Assembly (NCBI GenBank): GCA_016124535.1
Contig: WGNK01000005.1
Span: forward strand, 1-64,000
Length of the DNA: 64,000 nucleotides
Direction of reading: 5' to 3'
Origin: Azospirillum sp.
GTDB lineage: Bacteria > Pseudomonadota > Alphaproteobacteria > Azospirillales > Azospirillaceae
In this document: one piece after another, positions 9,139 through 18,479 of the stretch
Numbering within the stretch: position 1 is the stretch's first letter
Layout of the letters: each line of letters opens with the position of its first letter
Made by a program: the position numbers and the translations under genes
Notes under the pieces: model-generated
Databases searched by the model: none
What the model saw: the letters and a program-made list of their open reading frames with translations, nothing else
What the model was told of the DNA's origin: nothing

Positions 9139-10250
9139 CCGGCGACGAAGAGATGCTGCGCCGCTGGCGCCTGGTGCTCGGGCGCTACGCCCGGCCCGTG
9201 TTCGCCCCGCCGATGTCCGGCGACGACCCGGAACGCGAACGAATGCTGGATTATCTCTATGACCGGGACTACGAGGCCCGCGACGAGGCCGGCGCCAGCG
9301 GGTCGGAGCCAAGCCGGCTCGCCGTGCCGGTCTGGCTGGCGCGGGTGCGCACCCTGTTTCCCCGCGAGACGGTTGAGCGGATCGAAGCCCATGCGCTCGA
9401 GCGCTATCGCCTGCGCGAACTCTTGCAGGACGGCGAGGTGCTGACGCGGCTGGAGCCGTCGCCGGAGCTCTTGCGCCTCGTGCTCAGTTTCCGCCGCGCT
9501 GTCGCCCCTGAACTCCTGCCGCTGGTGCGCTCGCTGGCCGAGCGGGTGACGCGGGAGATCATGGACCGGCTGCGCCCGGAGGTGGCGGGCGCGATCCAGG
9601 GACGGCGCAATCCGTTCGAGCGCAGCACCGTCCGGGTCGCGGCGAATTTCGACTGGCGTGCCACGGTCCGGGCCAACCTGCGCAACCGCGACCGCCGGTC
9701 GGGCCGGATCATCTTCGCGCGGCTGATCTTTTCCTCACGCCGGCACCGGCGCCTGCCGTGGCACATCATCTTGTGCGTCGACCAAAGCGGCAGCATGTTC
9801 AGCAATATTCTCCACGCGGCGGTAATGGCGGCGATCCTCGCCCGTCTGCCGGCGGTGACGACGACCCTCGTCCTGTTCGACACCGCGGTCGTCGACCTCA
9901 CCGGCGCGGCCGAAGATCCGGCCGAAGTGATGATGTCGGTCCAACTCGGTGGCGGCACCAACATCGCCGGTGCGGTCGGCTATTGCGCCGGCAAGGTGGC
10001 GAACCCGAAGCGGACGGTGTTGGCACTGATCAGTGATTTCTGCGAGGGCGGCCCGCGCGAAGCCCTGATTGCGGCCGTGCGCCGGCTGACGGAGGCCGGC
10101 GTCGTGCTGCTCGGACTCGCTGCCCTGGACGAGCGGGCCAACCCGAACTACGACCGCGACATGGCCGCTCGCCTTGCCGAAGCCGGCATGCCGATCGCGG
10201 CGCTGACGCCGCGGCAGTTTGCCGCCTGGCTGGGGGAGGTGTTGCGGTGA
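9135..10250 (+). CDS. VWA domain protein, CoxE-like (YehP-like)
   Basis: A 371-residue protein with a helical N-terminal half and a C-terminal von Willebrand factor A domain. The metal-ion-dependent adhesion site is visible: DQSGS at residues 216-220 (DxSxS), a Thr in GGGTNIAG (about 276) and an Asp in LISDFCEGG (about 301). VWA proteins are the usual partners of MoxR ATPases and use the bound metal to hold acidic ligands. There is no signal peptide, so it acts in the cytoplasm. GTG at 9135 overlaps the previous stop by four bases and its stop overlaps the SWIM gene start in the same way. Size and order match E. coli YehP. Confidence 0.88.
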   Translation: MTGDEEMLRRWRLVLGRYARPVFAPPMSGDDPERERMLDYLYDRDYEARDEAGASGSEPSRLAVPVWLARVRTLFPRETVERIEAHALERYRLRELLQDGEVLTRLEPSPELLRLVLSFRRAVAPELLPLVRSLAERVTREIMDRLRPEVAGAIQGRRNPFERSTVRVAANFDWRATVRANLRNRDRRSGRIIFARLIFSSRRHRRLPWHIILCVDQSGSMFSNILHAAVMAAILARLPAVTTTLVLFDTAVVDLTGAAEDPAEVMMSVQLGGGTNIAGAVGYCAGKVANPKRTVLALISDFCEGGPREALIAAVRRLTEAGVVLLGLAALDERANPNYDRDMAARLAEAGMPIAALTPRQFAAWLGEVLR

Positions 10251-12289
10251 GCCTGCGTGCGAGCCTGGCGACGCTCGACGACGACGCTCTCGAAGCGCTG
10301 AGCAATCGCGGCCTGCTGCGCCGCGCCGCCAAGGACGTCGCGGCCGGCGCGGTCGGTACCGTGACGGAGACTGCCGAGGGGGGGCTGCAGGCGACTGTCG
10401 AGGGCGTCACGGTCATGGTTCCCGCCGCCGGACTGGCCAAGGCCAGTTGCGAATGCCGGGCGCCGGGTATCTGCCGCCACCGGCTGGCGGTGGCGCTGGC
10501 CTGCCGGCAAGCGGCACAGGCACCGGCCGGCGGCAGCGATGCCCGACCTGGGGTGGCGGCCGAGGTCGCTACGGCCAACCTCGCCGCGGAGCTTGCCGCT
10601 CTGGACGGGCCGACCCTGGTTCGGACGGCCGGGCGGGGCACGGTACGGGCGGCGCTGGCGCTGCTGGAAGAGAGCGAAGCGCCGGAGATCGCGGCCGAAC
10701 CGGGCGGTCTCGTCATCCGCTGGAAACACGGTGCCGAGGTCCGCTATCGCAGCGGCCTGGGCTTTGCCGGCATGATCAGCCGTGCCGCGGGTCACCGGCG
10801 GGATGCCCTCCACGTCGCTGCGGTGCTGGCCTGCCGGCACCATTTCGGCATGGCCGAGCCGCCGCCCGAACTGGTTCGGCAGGCGCCGCCGGCCGAGGGC
10901 GCCGACGACGAATCGTTTCTCGACGACATCAATGCGATCCTTGCCGACCTTCTGTGCAGCGGCCTCGCCCATGTCACGGTTGCCGCGAGCGAGCGCGTCG
11001 CAGATCTTGCGGTGTCTGCACGCGGCGATGATTTTCCCCGTCTTGCCAGGCACTTGCGTGGACTGGCCGGCGGTCTCCGCGGCCATGCCGAACGCCGCTT
11101 CGGCAGCCGGGTGGAGGATTTGCTCGCCGGCATTGCGACCCTCGGCGCCCTCGTGCACGCCCTGCGCCGGGCGCGCGGGGCCGCCCGTGCGGCGCTCAAG
11201 GGGCGGCATCGCGATGCCTACCGGGAAGTCGACCGCCTGGATCTGGTCCCGGTTGCCGGCCACCGCTGGTGCACTGCCGGCGGGGCGGAGGGCATTCGCG
11301 TCCATTATTGGTCGCCCGCCGAAGACCGCTGGCACAGCCTTTCCGTGCTGCGGCCAGACGGCGCCGATCCCTCCTGGTCGGGACCGGCGTTCGCCGTCTT
11401 GGGACCCTGGCTCGGGGCACGCTTTCGTGACGACGCCGGCGCCCGCCGCTTGCGCCTGACCGGTGCCCGGCGCAGCGAGGACGGCAAGCTGTCGGTGTCG
11501 GCCAGGATCCAGGCCCATCCCCTCGACGGCCCCTGGATGGCCGAGGGCGAGCGCTTCGGCGCCCAGGATTTCGACCGCTGGAGCGCCCTGCGCCGCTGGG
11601 CGGCCGGACGCATTCCCCTCGGTCTGCACGCCGACTGGAGCGACGCAGTAGCGGTTCTGCGCCCCGCGACGACGACGCTCGGCGGGTTCGATCCCGCATC
11701 GCAGCGTCTGCACATGACGGTGACCGACGGGGACGGCGCAGATCTGGTTTTGACCGTGCTGTACCGCTCTGGGGCCCGCGAACGGGTGGCCGGCTGGGCG
11801 CAGCTCCTCAACGAGCGGCAGCCGGCCGCACTGGTCTGTCTGGCCCCGGCGGCGCCCGCCAGCGGTCTTGCGCTCGACCCGATCGCAGCGCTGTGGCCCC
11901 GGCCGGAGGGCGGCTGGGCTGTCGCCCATATCGACTTCCCGACCACGCCGGCGGAGCCGACCGCGGAGCCCGCCGCCGAGGCGGTCGACGCCGTGCGGAC
12001 CGATGAGGCCCCGGTTTTGCCGCCGTGGTGGCTGGCGGAGATGCTCGACCTGGTCACCACGCTCGCGGGACGCGGCACGGCAATGCCCAGTGGCGACCAT
12101 CTTGCCCGGGCGCTGGCACGCTCGTGTGAAACCGCGCGGGCGATCGGATTGGACTGGGTGGCCGGCGAACTGTCCCGACTGCGTGCCCGGCCGGAACCGT
12201 CGGCTCTGATGCAGACCACCTACGACCTGTTGCTGCTCCGCCGCGCCCATCTCAAGACCCACATCGAGGCCTCGGATCACCGCCTGTGA
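10247..12289 (+). CDS. SWIM zinc finger protein (YehQ-like)
   Basis: A 680-residue protein, last gene of the operon, starting at GTG 10247. A SWIM zinc-binding motif CxCx5CxH is formed by C68, C70, C76 and H78 in ASCECRAPGICRHRLA. SWIM fingers bind nucleic acid or protein. The long remainder is Ala/Leu/Arg-rich without a recognised enzyme domain; the C-terminal 120 residues are helical. Position and length match E. coli YehQ. It may recognise a target for the MoxR-VWA machine, but this is inferred. No clear intrinsic terminator follows it. Confidence 0.82.
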   Translation: MSLRASLATLDDDALEALSNRGLLRRAAKDVAAGAVGTVTETAEGGLQATVEGVTVMVPAAGLAKASCECRAPGICRHRLAVALACRQAAQAPAGGSDARPGVAAEVATANLAAELAALDGPTLVRTAGRGTVRAALALLEESEAPEIAAEPGGLVIRWKHGAEVRYRSGLGFAGMISRAAGHRRDALHVAAVLACRHHFGMAEPPPELVRQAPPAEGADDESFLDDINAILADLLCSGLAHVTVAASERVADLAVSARGDDFPRLARHLRGLAGGLRGHAERRFGSRVEDLLAGIATLGALVHALRRARGAARAALKGRHRDAYREVDRLDLVPVAGHRWCTAGGAEGIRVHYWSPAEDRWHSLSVLRPDGADPSWSGPAFAVLGPWLGARFRDDAGARRLRLTGARRSEDGKLSVSARIQAHPLDGPWMAEGERFGAQDFDRWSALRRWAAGRIPLGLHADWSDAVAVLRPATTTLGGFDPASQRLHMTVTDGDGADLVLTVLYRSGARERVAGWAQLLNERQPAALVCLAPAAPASGLALDPIAALWPRPEGGWAVAHIDFPTTPAEPTAEPAAEAVDAVRTDEAPVLPPWWLAEMLDLVTTLAGRGTAMPSGDHLARALARSCETARAIGLDWVAGELSRLRARPEPSALMQTTYDLLLLRRAHLKTHIEASDHRL

Positions 12290-12687
12290 TGAACCAGTTC
12301 GGGTCTTAGGCTGCTGCAGTGGCTTTCCATGGAGGCTCATTTTTTTGCCACCGAGAATAGGCCATTGAACGATTTGTCCTTCAGGGGGGCAATGACCCGC
12401 TCCGGGCGGCTAGGGCCAGGACAGGGCGGTCCCCCGGCCACGAAGCGGGGCTTGTGCGGACGGCGAGCGAAAAAAGAACCCGACGGTCGCGATTGGCGAA
12501 TGATCCGGGGTACGATCGTGCCATCCTTAATCTTGAGTGGGAAGGATCCGGTCGAGATGACGCCAGAGGAAGCAAATGACCCCGCCCCGTGCACAGCGGT
12601 CGCGCCAATGAGCACCGGTTCGCCGGCACCGGGTCTGGGCGACGCCCGCTGTCGAAGGGCTAAGCTTGACGCCGGGGCAGCCGGAAG
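12290..12687. other. Gene-free stretch after the MoxR/VWA operon
   Basis: A 398-bp region between two same-strand operons. It has a T7 run near 12340 but no strong stem before it, so I do not call a terminator. Short open frames on both strands lack ribosome binding sites and family resemblance. A promoter for the downstream cassette should lie here but none is convincing. Confidence 0.4.
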
Positions 12688-13173
12688 ATGAACGGTCCGG
12701 GATCGCTGCGGCTCGGCTCATCGCCGGGCAGCCTGGCCCTGCCGGCGCGCGGCTATGCGTCCGGCGCCTTCGACCTGCTGCATGTCGGGCATGTACGCTA
12801 CCTGCAGGCCGCAGCACGGGGCTGCCGGGAACTGGTGGTCGGTGTTCCGGCCGACGACATCGTTGCCCGATCCAAAGGCCGGCCGCCGGTGGTACCGCAG
12901 TCCGAACGCCTGGAGGTGATTGCCGCCCTGGCCTGCGTTGCCCGCGCCGTGCCGGTCGCCGTGAGGATGACCGACACCGATGCCTTCGTCGAATTCGCCG
13001 TCGCCCTGGCACTCGATGCTGCGTTCATCGGGGCCGAATGGGCCGAGACCCCGCGGTGGACCCGCTTGCGGCCGCGGCTGGAGAGCCGGGGCATCGGCGT
13101 CGTCTTTCTGCCGCGCACCGAGGGCGTGTCGACGACCCGCATTTACGAAAACCTGGCGGGGCGCCCGCGGTGA
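12688..13173 (+). CDS. Cytidylyltransferase-fold nucleotidyltransferase
   Basis: A 161-residue single-domain enzyme of the glycerol-3-phosphate cytidylyltransferase/RfaE-N family. [14 protein letters not shown] holds the catalytic HxGH (H32-H35), and GVSTTRIY (146-153) corresponds to the second conserved nucleotide-binding motif. The family transfers a nucleoside monophosphate from CTP or ATP to a phosphorylated alcohol or sugar. GGGCAGCCGGAAG precedes the ATG. Its stop overlaps the next gene, and a LicD-like nucleotidyltransferase lies two genes on, suggesting that an activated alcohol phosphate is made and then attached to a glycan. The real substrate cannot be read from sequence. Confidence 0.82.
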   Translation: MNGPGSLRLGSSPGSLALPARGYASGAFDLLHVGHVRYLQAAARGCRELVVGVPADDIVARSKGRPPVVPQSERLEVIAALACVARAVPVAVRMTDTDAFVEFAVALALDAAFIGAEWAETPRWTRLRPRLESRGIGVVFLPRTEGVSTTRIYENLAGRPR

Positions 13174-14195
13174 AGGCCATGCCGTCGCCGCGGCCCCGCT
13201 ACCGGGATTTGCTCGATGCGGTGCTGAGCGGGCAGGCGGCGCCGGTGTGCCCGGTCTTCGCCCATCGCCACCACCCCCAGGCCGACCAGACGGCCGCGGC
13301 CCTGTCGGAAGCGACGCTCGCCTGGCAACGCCGGTTTGATTTCGATCTGATCAAGCTGACCCCGGCCTCGACCTGGCAATTGATCGATTATGGCGTGATC
13401 GACGCGGATGCCCCCGACGATTCGTTAGGCCGCCGGCGCATCGTCCGGCGGCCGGTTGTTGATCCCAATGACTGGTATGCCTTGCCGCGGCTCGATCCCG
13501 GATTCGGATTTGCCGCCGAAATCCTGCGCGCCGCGGCGGCGACCGCGCGAGCGGCCGGCGATGTTCCGGTCGTGGTCACCGTCTACGCCCCGGCGTCACT
13601 GGCCACCAAGCTGGCCGGCGCCGATCGTCTGGCCGAGCACCGCCGGGATCATCCCGACGCCGTCGCCGCCGGCCTTGCAACGATCAGCGAAAACACCTGC
13701 CGGACGGTCGCAGCGCTGGCGGAGACCGGTGTCGACGGCGTCTATCTGGCCGTGCAGACCGCCCAACAAGCGGCCCATACTTCGGCCGATTATGCCGGGT
13801 TCGCGCTGCCCGGAGACATCGCCTGCCTGGAGGCGGCGCAATGCCTGCCGCTGACGATCTTGCACCTCCACGGTGACGGCTTGCTTTGCGCCTTGTTCAG
13901 CGACCGGCCCTCGTCGGTGCTTCATTTCGATGCCTTGCCCGGCAATCCGGTACCACAGTTCGGGCAGGCCTCGGGGCTGTTCGGGCCAGCCGTGTCGACC
14001 GGTCCGTCGCCCGCTGGCGGCCTGCAGGCCGGGAGCGCGGGGCAAATCTTCACCGAGGCGCGAAGCTGGGTTATCCGCTCGGGAGGATCGCGGTTCATTC
14101 TGGCACCGGGCTGCACGGTACCGCTGGCGACCCCGGCGGCCAATCTCGAGGCGCTGGTCGCCGCGGCTCGGACGCCGATGCCGGATCCCCGGTGA
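13170..14195 (+). CDS. Uroporphyrinogen decarboxylase-fold (URO-D-like) protein
   Basis: A 341-residue protein with the overall pattern of the URO-D superfamily: a TIM barrel with [19 protein letters not shown] (about 130-148), a [18 protein letters not shown] strand-helix and a C-terminal [18 protein letters not shown] segment. The classical HemE N-terminal signature (R-P-x-W-x-M-R-Q-A-G-R) is absent, so it is unlikely to be the haem enzyme. Relatives include methyltransferases acting on cobalamin or methoxy compounds. GTG at 13170 overlaps the previous stop by four bases; ATG at 13179 is an alternative start. Its place between two nucleotidyltransferase genes is unusual. Substrate unknown. 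Confidence 0.7.
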   Translation: MKAMPSPRPRYRDLLDAVLSGQAAPVCPVFAHRHHPQADQTAAALSEATLAWQRRFDFDLIKLTPASTWQLIDYGVIDADAPDDSLGRRRIVRRPVVDPNDWYALPRLDPGFGFAAEILRAAAATARAAGDVPVVVTVYAPASLATKLAGADRLAEHRRDHPDAVAAGLATISENTCRTVAALAETGVDGVYLAVQTAQQAAHTSADYAGFALPGDIACLEAAQCLPLTILHLHGDGLLCALFSDRPSSVLHFDALPGNPVPQFGQASGLFGPAVSTGPSPAGGLQAGSAGQIFTEARSWVIRSGGSRFILAPGCTVPLATPAANLEALVAAARTPMPDPR

Positions 14196-14238
14196 TCTTG
14201 GTCGGGGAGCCCGCACCGTCAACCATGGGTATCGAACG

Positions 14239-15606
14239 ATGGACCCGAAACCGCCGCCTACCGTCGCATCGGTCAACAACCTGCTGAGCCGCGGCCGGCA
14301 CAACGAGGCGTTTGCCGAGGCGCTGGCCGTCCTCGCCAACAGTGCCGGGGAACCGGAGGCGATGATCGCCCTGACGAATGCGGCGATCTGCGCGGAACGG
14401 GCCGAAGAGGTCACCGCCCTGCTGGACAAGCACGGCAGCACCCTGGATGCGGTTTCGCGCGGGCGGATGGCGGCCGCGCTCGCATTGGCGCGCGGCGATA
14501 TCATGGCGGCCCGTGCCCAGGCCGATGCGCTGGCGGGGACGCCGGCAGCGACGCCGGACCGGCTCGCGATCCTGATTGCGGTGGCCGAGCGGGTCGGCAA
14601 CTTCGACGCGGCGATCGGGATGATGCGCGAACGGGAAGCGGCAATCGCCAATTTTCCGTTCGGATGGCTGCCGCAGCGCTGGAAAATGCAATGCCGTCTC
14701 GGCCGTTGCGCCGCGGTGATCGAAGAATCCAAGCGTCTCGCGGCCCAAATCCCGCCCCATTTCATCACCGAACGGCACACCGTGGTGATCCATTGCGCCG
14801 AGGCGCTCCTGGCGGCCTTGCGCTTCGAAGAGGCTATCGCCCGGTCCCTGACCGTGGTCGAGGATTTCGCCGATGGCGCGATCTTGCCGGGCGCTGCCGC
14901 CCAGGTCGCGCAACTGGCGACACGGCAACGCCAGCGGCGGATCGCGGCGGAGATCGAGCGGCTGGTCATCCTCGATCGGCTGCCGGTCGCGATTGTCGCC
15001 GGGACCCTGCTCGGCCTGGTCCGTGACGGCGACTTCCACCTTCACGATCAGGATTTCGATCTGGCGGTGATCCCGCCGGCGACCAGCCGGGAGGTGGCCG
15101 ACCGCCTGGTGGCGACGGGGCGGTTTCGTCCCGACCCCCGCGCCGTCGAATGCGGGACTTTTCGTGCGCTCAATCACCTGCCGACCGGCTTGGCGGTCGA
15201 CGTGATCGAATATCGGCTGGAGGGTCGACAGTTCGTCAGCACCTGGCAGCATGCCTCGGGGCTCATCTTGCGGCGGTCAGCCGTGCCGCAGTTTTCCGTC
15301 GAGCCGGTCTTCCATGCCGGGATCCAGCGCCGGCTGCCGTTCCCCGATCAAGTCGATGGGGTGCTGAGCGCCACCTATGGCGACTGGCGGACGCCGGAGG
15401 TTCATTTCGACACCCTGGTCTGCTCGCCGGCGATCTTGGAGGCAACCGACTATCTGCGTGCCGTCGCGGCGCTGCGCCTGGCCGACACCTTGCTTTCCGG
15501 CAACAGGGGAATGGCCCTTCATCTCGCACGGCACCTGGCGGCGAACGGCGTCGCCCCGGCCATCATGGACCGACTGATCGCCCGGATCTCGCCTCCGCCC
15601 CCCTGA
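14239..15606 (+). CDS. TPR-like protein with LicD/fukutin-type nucleotidyltransferase domain
   Basis: A 455-residue protein. Residues 1-240 are helical repeats with a TPR-like pattern. The C-terminal half begins with IVAGTLLGLVRDGDFHLHDQ and DFDLAV (about 252-277), the Gly-rich loop and acidic metal-binding residues of the LicD/fukutin family, which transfers phosphocholine or related phospho-groups to surface sugars. A domain partner arrangement of TPR plus LicD fits a protein acting on a large acceptor. No membrane segment is seen. ATG at 14239 lies 43 bp after the URO-D-like gene, and the three genes form one unit. Activity is inferred from the motif only. Confidence 0.7.
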   Translation: MDPKPPPTVASVNNLLSRGRHNEAFAEALAVLANSAGEPEAMIALTNAAICAERAEEVTALLDKHGSTLDAVSRGRMAAALALARGDIMAARAQADALAGTPAATPDRLAILIAVAERVGNFDAAIGMMREREAAIANFPFGWLPQRWKMQCRLGRCAAVIEESKRLAAQIPPHFITERHTVVIHCAEALLAALRFEEAIARSLTVVEDFADGAILPGAAAQVAQLATRQRQRRIAAEIERLVILDRLPVAIVAGTLLGLVRDGDFHLHDQDFDLAVIPPATSREVADRLVATGRFRPDPRAVECGTFRALNHLPTGLAVDVIEYRLEGRQFVSTWQHASGLILRRSAVPQFSVEPVFHAGIQRRLPFPDQVDGVLSATYGDWRTPEVHFDTLVCSPAILEATDYLRAVAALRLADTLLSGNRGMALHLARHLAANGVAPAIMDRLIARISPPPP

Positions 15607-16092
15607 CCCGCCTGGCCAATCCCAGCCTTGGTGATTTCCCGCCCGTCGGGACACACCGACTGAAAAGCTATTGGACGCGGCTATCCCCGTCACCCCTCGA
15701 GCGTCCTTCAACCGGCAAGGGCGCGCTTGATCGGCGGCGCTGAACTTTGAGTCAGCGAGCCGCTTGAGCGCCCCAGCAGGCTCGCATCCTGCGACACGGC
15801 CGGCCTGGGTCTTCGATCCTGCGGAGGATGCTGGTCTCGAAGAACTGGTGCGTCACCGGGCGGCCGCGCGCCCAACATCGCGGAGCCCCCTCTGATAACC
15901 GGAATGACTCATACCCCGCCCGCTGATTTCCGCCAGTTTCGTCCCGGCGTAGTCCTGGGCGGCAAAGGGAGTGCGCCCCGCGACCCCTCTTCGCTTTTTT
16001 GCTGGTCACGAATGCTTAGCAGACAAAAGAGTTGAGCGGTCGGCGGGAATCGCGGCAGATGGGACTCCCGTCCCGTCGCCCCGGTCTGCTCC
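15607..16092. other. Gene-free stretch before the DMT transporter
   Basis: A 486-bp region. Open frames here are short, lack ribosome binding sites and show no family resemblance. No tRNA, strong hairpin or convincing promoter was found by eye. Confidence 0.4.
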
Positions 16093-17010
16093 ATGACTCT
16101 GCCGCCGCCGTCATCTCCGGATCGCCCGGAACTGGGCATCCCGCTGATGTTGCTGACCGCGCTGTGCCTGACCCTGCTCGACAGCTGCGCCAAGTCGGTG
16201 ACGGGGCAGGTGTCGTTGCCGATGATCGCCTGGGCGCGCTACACCTCGTCGGCGGTGATTTTGCTGCTGGCGGTGGCACCCCGTCATTCGGTGGTCGGGC
16301 TGTTGCGCACCCGCCGGCTCGGATTGCACATGCTGCGCGGGCTGACCCTGGTCGGCGCCACCTTGTTCATCTTCGCCTCGGTCAAATACCTGCCGCTGAC
16401 CGATACCTACGCGATCACCTTCGTGACCCCGATGCTGGTGGCGGTGCTATCGGTGCCGATCCTGGGCGAGCGGGTGCGGCCGGCGCAATGGCTGGCGATC
16501 TTCTCGGGTTTCGCCGGGGTGCTGGTGGTGATTCGCCCCGGCTTCGGCAGCATAACCTGGCCGGTGGTGCTGCCGTTGCTGATGGCGTCGTCCTATGCGA
16601 TCTACCAGGTCCTGACCCGGATCACCGGCTTCACCGATCCGCCGTTGACGGCGCTTCTCTACACCAACCTGTTCGGCGCGGTGGTGCTGTCGATCGCCGC
16701 CCCGTTCTTCTGGAGCTGGCCGGCCCCGGAGACTTGGGCGGCCCTGATCGGCACCGGTCTGCTTGGCACCATCGGGCATCTGTGTCTGATCAAGGCGTTG
16801 AGCGTGGCACCGGCCTCGCTGCTGGCGCCGTTCTCTTACTCGCAGATCCTGTGGGGCCTCCTGATCGGCTATCTGTGGTTCGGCAACCGACCGGATCCAG
16901 CGACGCTGATCGGCGCCGCCCTGGTGGTCGCGAGCGGCCTGTGGCTGGGCCGCCTGGGCACCGCCCCGACGCCGGTGATGATTCGCAGCGCCAATCCGGG
17001 TAAGGGCTGA
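16093..17010 (+). CDS. EamA/DMT-family transporter
   Basis: A 305-residue integral membrane protein with about ten hydrophobic helices arranged as two EamA halves (about residues 15-145 and 155-290). Features such as LLDSCAKSVTG in helix 1, ASVKYLPLTDTYAITFVTPMLVA and FGNRPDPATLIGAALVVASG are typical of drug/metabolite exporters of the DMT superfamily. It sits in the inner membrane and probably exports small metabolites; the substrate is unknown. It converges on glucokinase with three bases between the stops. Confidence 0.85.
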   Translation: MTLPPPSSPDRPELGIPLMLLTALCLTLLDSCAKSVTGQVSLPMIAWARYTSSAVILLLAVAPRHSVVGLLRTRRLGLHMLRGLTLVGATLFIFASVKYLPLTDTYAITFVTPMLVAVLSVPILGERVRPAQWLAIFSGFAGVLVVIRPGFGSITWPVVLPLLMASSYAIYQVLTRITGFTDPPLTALLYTNLFGAVVLSIAAPFFWSWPAPETWAALIGTGLLGTIGHLCLIKALSVAPASLLAPFSYSQILWGLLIGYLWFGNRPDPATLIGAALVVASGLWLGRLGTAPTPVMIRSANPGKG

Positions 17011-17013
17011 CGG

Positions 17014-18018
17014 TCACGCTTCGGCGATTTCCCCAAGACCGGGAACCGGGCGCCGGTCCAGCGCCTGCAGCCCGAGGAAGGCGGGAAGCGGGTGAGTAAT
17101 CAGCCAGGTCGGGATCGCGGCCATGAACGAGGCCAGCCGGCCCTTGGCTTCGAACCGCTCGCGAAAGCCGGAATGATCGAACAGCGGACCGAACCGCGGC
17201 AGGATGCCGCCGCCGAGGTAAATGCCGCCGCGTGCGCCGAGGGTGAGGGCGAGATTGCCGGCGACGCTGCCGAGCAGGGCGCAAAACATCAAAACCGCGT
17301 CGCGACACAGGGCTGACGAGCCGTCGAGCGCGGCGGCAGTAACCGCGGCGGCCGTGATCGCTGAGGCGTCGCCGGTGGCAGGCGCGCCATCCTCGAGTAC
17401 CGCCAAGGCCTCGACCAGCCGGACCAGGCCGGGGCCGGAGAGCAGAGATTCCGCCGAGACGTGGCCCAGTCTCTGACGCCAGTACTCGATCACCGCCGCT
17501 TCCCTGGGATCCGCGGCGGCCAGGGTGGCATGTCCCCCCTCGCCGGCCAGGGGCAGCCAATCTCCACCGTTCGGGAGCAGTCCGGCCATACCGAGCCCGC
17601 TGCCGGGCCCGAGCACGCCCAGCGGTGCCCGCTCGGCTGCGGCGCCATGACCGATCTGGCGCCGGTCGGCCGCCGGGAGTGCCGGCAAGGCGACCGCCAG
17701 TGCAACGAAGTCGTTGACCACGTGAAGCCGCTCCAGCGCCAGCGTCTGCCGGGTCTGGCGCACCGAGAACCCCCAGGGGTGGTTGATCATGGCGATGGTG
17801 TCGCCGGTGACTGCCGCCGCTACCGCCCAGACGCCCTGACGCGGCGGCACCGGCGGCGCAGCCCAGTCGAGAAACGCGGCGGCGGCGGCGGCGGGGCCGA
17901 CGTGGTCGGCACAAGGCGCGATTCGGGTCCGCCAGCTGCCGTCCGGCGCGATCAGGCCAAAACGGGCATTGGTCGCCCCGATATCGGCGACCAGCAGCGG
18001 TGGCTTCAGCAATGCCAT
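17014..18018 (-). CDS. glk: Glucokinase
   Basis: A 334-residue cytoplasmic sugar kinase of the bacterial Glk family. The N-terminal phosphate loop is VADIGATNARFGLI (about 9-22), followed by VNDFVALAVALPAL (the conserved catalytic Asp region, about 100-113), GPGSGLGMAGL (about 137-147) and AGEGGHATLA (about 159-168). GARGGIYLGGGILPRF near the C-terminus is the adenosine-binding end. It phosphorylates glucose with ATP to glucose 6-phosphate. Length agrees with E. coli Glk (321). The gene stands alone and converges on the DMT transporter. Confidence 0.9.
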   Translation of the reverse strand: MALLKPPLLVADIGATNARFGLIAPDGSWRTRIAPCADHVGPAAAAAAFLDWAAPPVPPRQGVWAVAAAVTGDTIAMINHPWGFSVRQTRQTLALERLHVVNDFVALAVALPALPAADRRQIGHGAAAERAPLGVLGPGSGLGMAGLLPNGGDWLPLAGEGGHATLAAADPREAAVIEYWRQRLGHVSAESLLSGPGLVRLVEALAVLEDGAPATGDASAITAAAVTAAALDGSSALCRDAVLMFCALLGSVAGNLALTLGARGGIYLGGGILPRFGPLFDHSGFRERFEAKGRLASFMAAIPTWLITHPLPAFLGLQALDRRPVPGLGEIAEA

Positions 18019-18443
18019 CTCGTCATTCCTGCCATTCGATTACCCCGGAAGCCGTCTGGCTTATTTCGACTGCCCCCGATCACGTCATAATTTACCTCGT
18101 TATAACAATCAATTACTAGGACACTCCAGACTTTTGCCGGACCTTCTGATACGGAGGTTGGCATCCTTGGTAGCGCTTGAAACAAATGATTCGATGTCTC
18201 AGCTTTGGTTCGAACACGATGGATTAACCGGTTGTGGCGTTAAATTAAGCATGGGGCGGGACCAACAGGCGGTTTTCGCGGTGGAGTCTGCGGGACAGGG
18301 CGCGTTCGGCAAGTCTCGTATCCGGCGCATGGTTGCAGTTGCAAATATTTTGTGCGATGCAGCATGGCGCTAAGGTGAACTTTTGGGCAGGTCGGCCGAG
18401 ATGCCGGTTAACTTTCTGAATTAAAACGGTAAAATTTTTTCTC
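18019..18443. other. AT-richer gene-free stretch upstream of glk
   Basis: A region less G+C-rich than its flanks, between the glk start and the candidate small-RNA promoter. It should hold the glk promoter on the minus strand, and it contains the palindrome GTTATAAC near 18092. One plus-strand frame of about 59 codons (ATG 18195 to 18373) has no ribosome binding site and no recognisable family, so it is not called as a gene. Confidence 0.4.
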
Positions 18444-18473
18444 TTGATTCTTTTGCGCGTCGCTCCATATTGT
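18444..18473 (+). promoter_or_regulatory. Candidate sigma-70-type promoter for a small RNA
   Basis: TTGATT at 18444-18449 and TATTGT at 18468-18473 are separated by 18 bp, each matching four of six consensus bases. They sit in a locally AT-rich patch after a T run and point toward a terminator about 80 bp downstream with no coding frame in between. Confidence 0.45.
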
Positions 18474-18479
18474 GCAGTG

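Noticed and set aside
6685..9312. An 875-codon open frame on the minus strand opposite the DUF5682 gene
   Set aside because: Its Pro/Arg/Gln-rich translation matches no protein type and mirrors codon bias of the GC-rich plus-strand gene, which has recognisable motifs.
10148..12340. A 730-codon minus-strand open frame opposite the SWIM gene
   Set aside because: Shadow of the coding strand; low-complexity translation, no ribosome binding site, no motif.
12329..12691. Open frames of about 90-120 codons on both strands in the gap after the SWIM gene
   Set aside because: No ribosome binding site, no family resemblance, low-complexity composition.
18081..18110. AT-rich GTTATAAC palindrome region upstream of glk as an operator
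   Set aside because: Only eight bases long, with no second copy or matching regulator gene nearby.
18195..18373. A 59-codon plus-strand frame upstream of the candidate small RNA
   Set aside because: No ribosome binding site and no recognisable family; left as part of the gene-free stretch.
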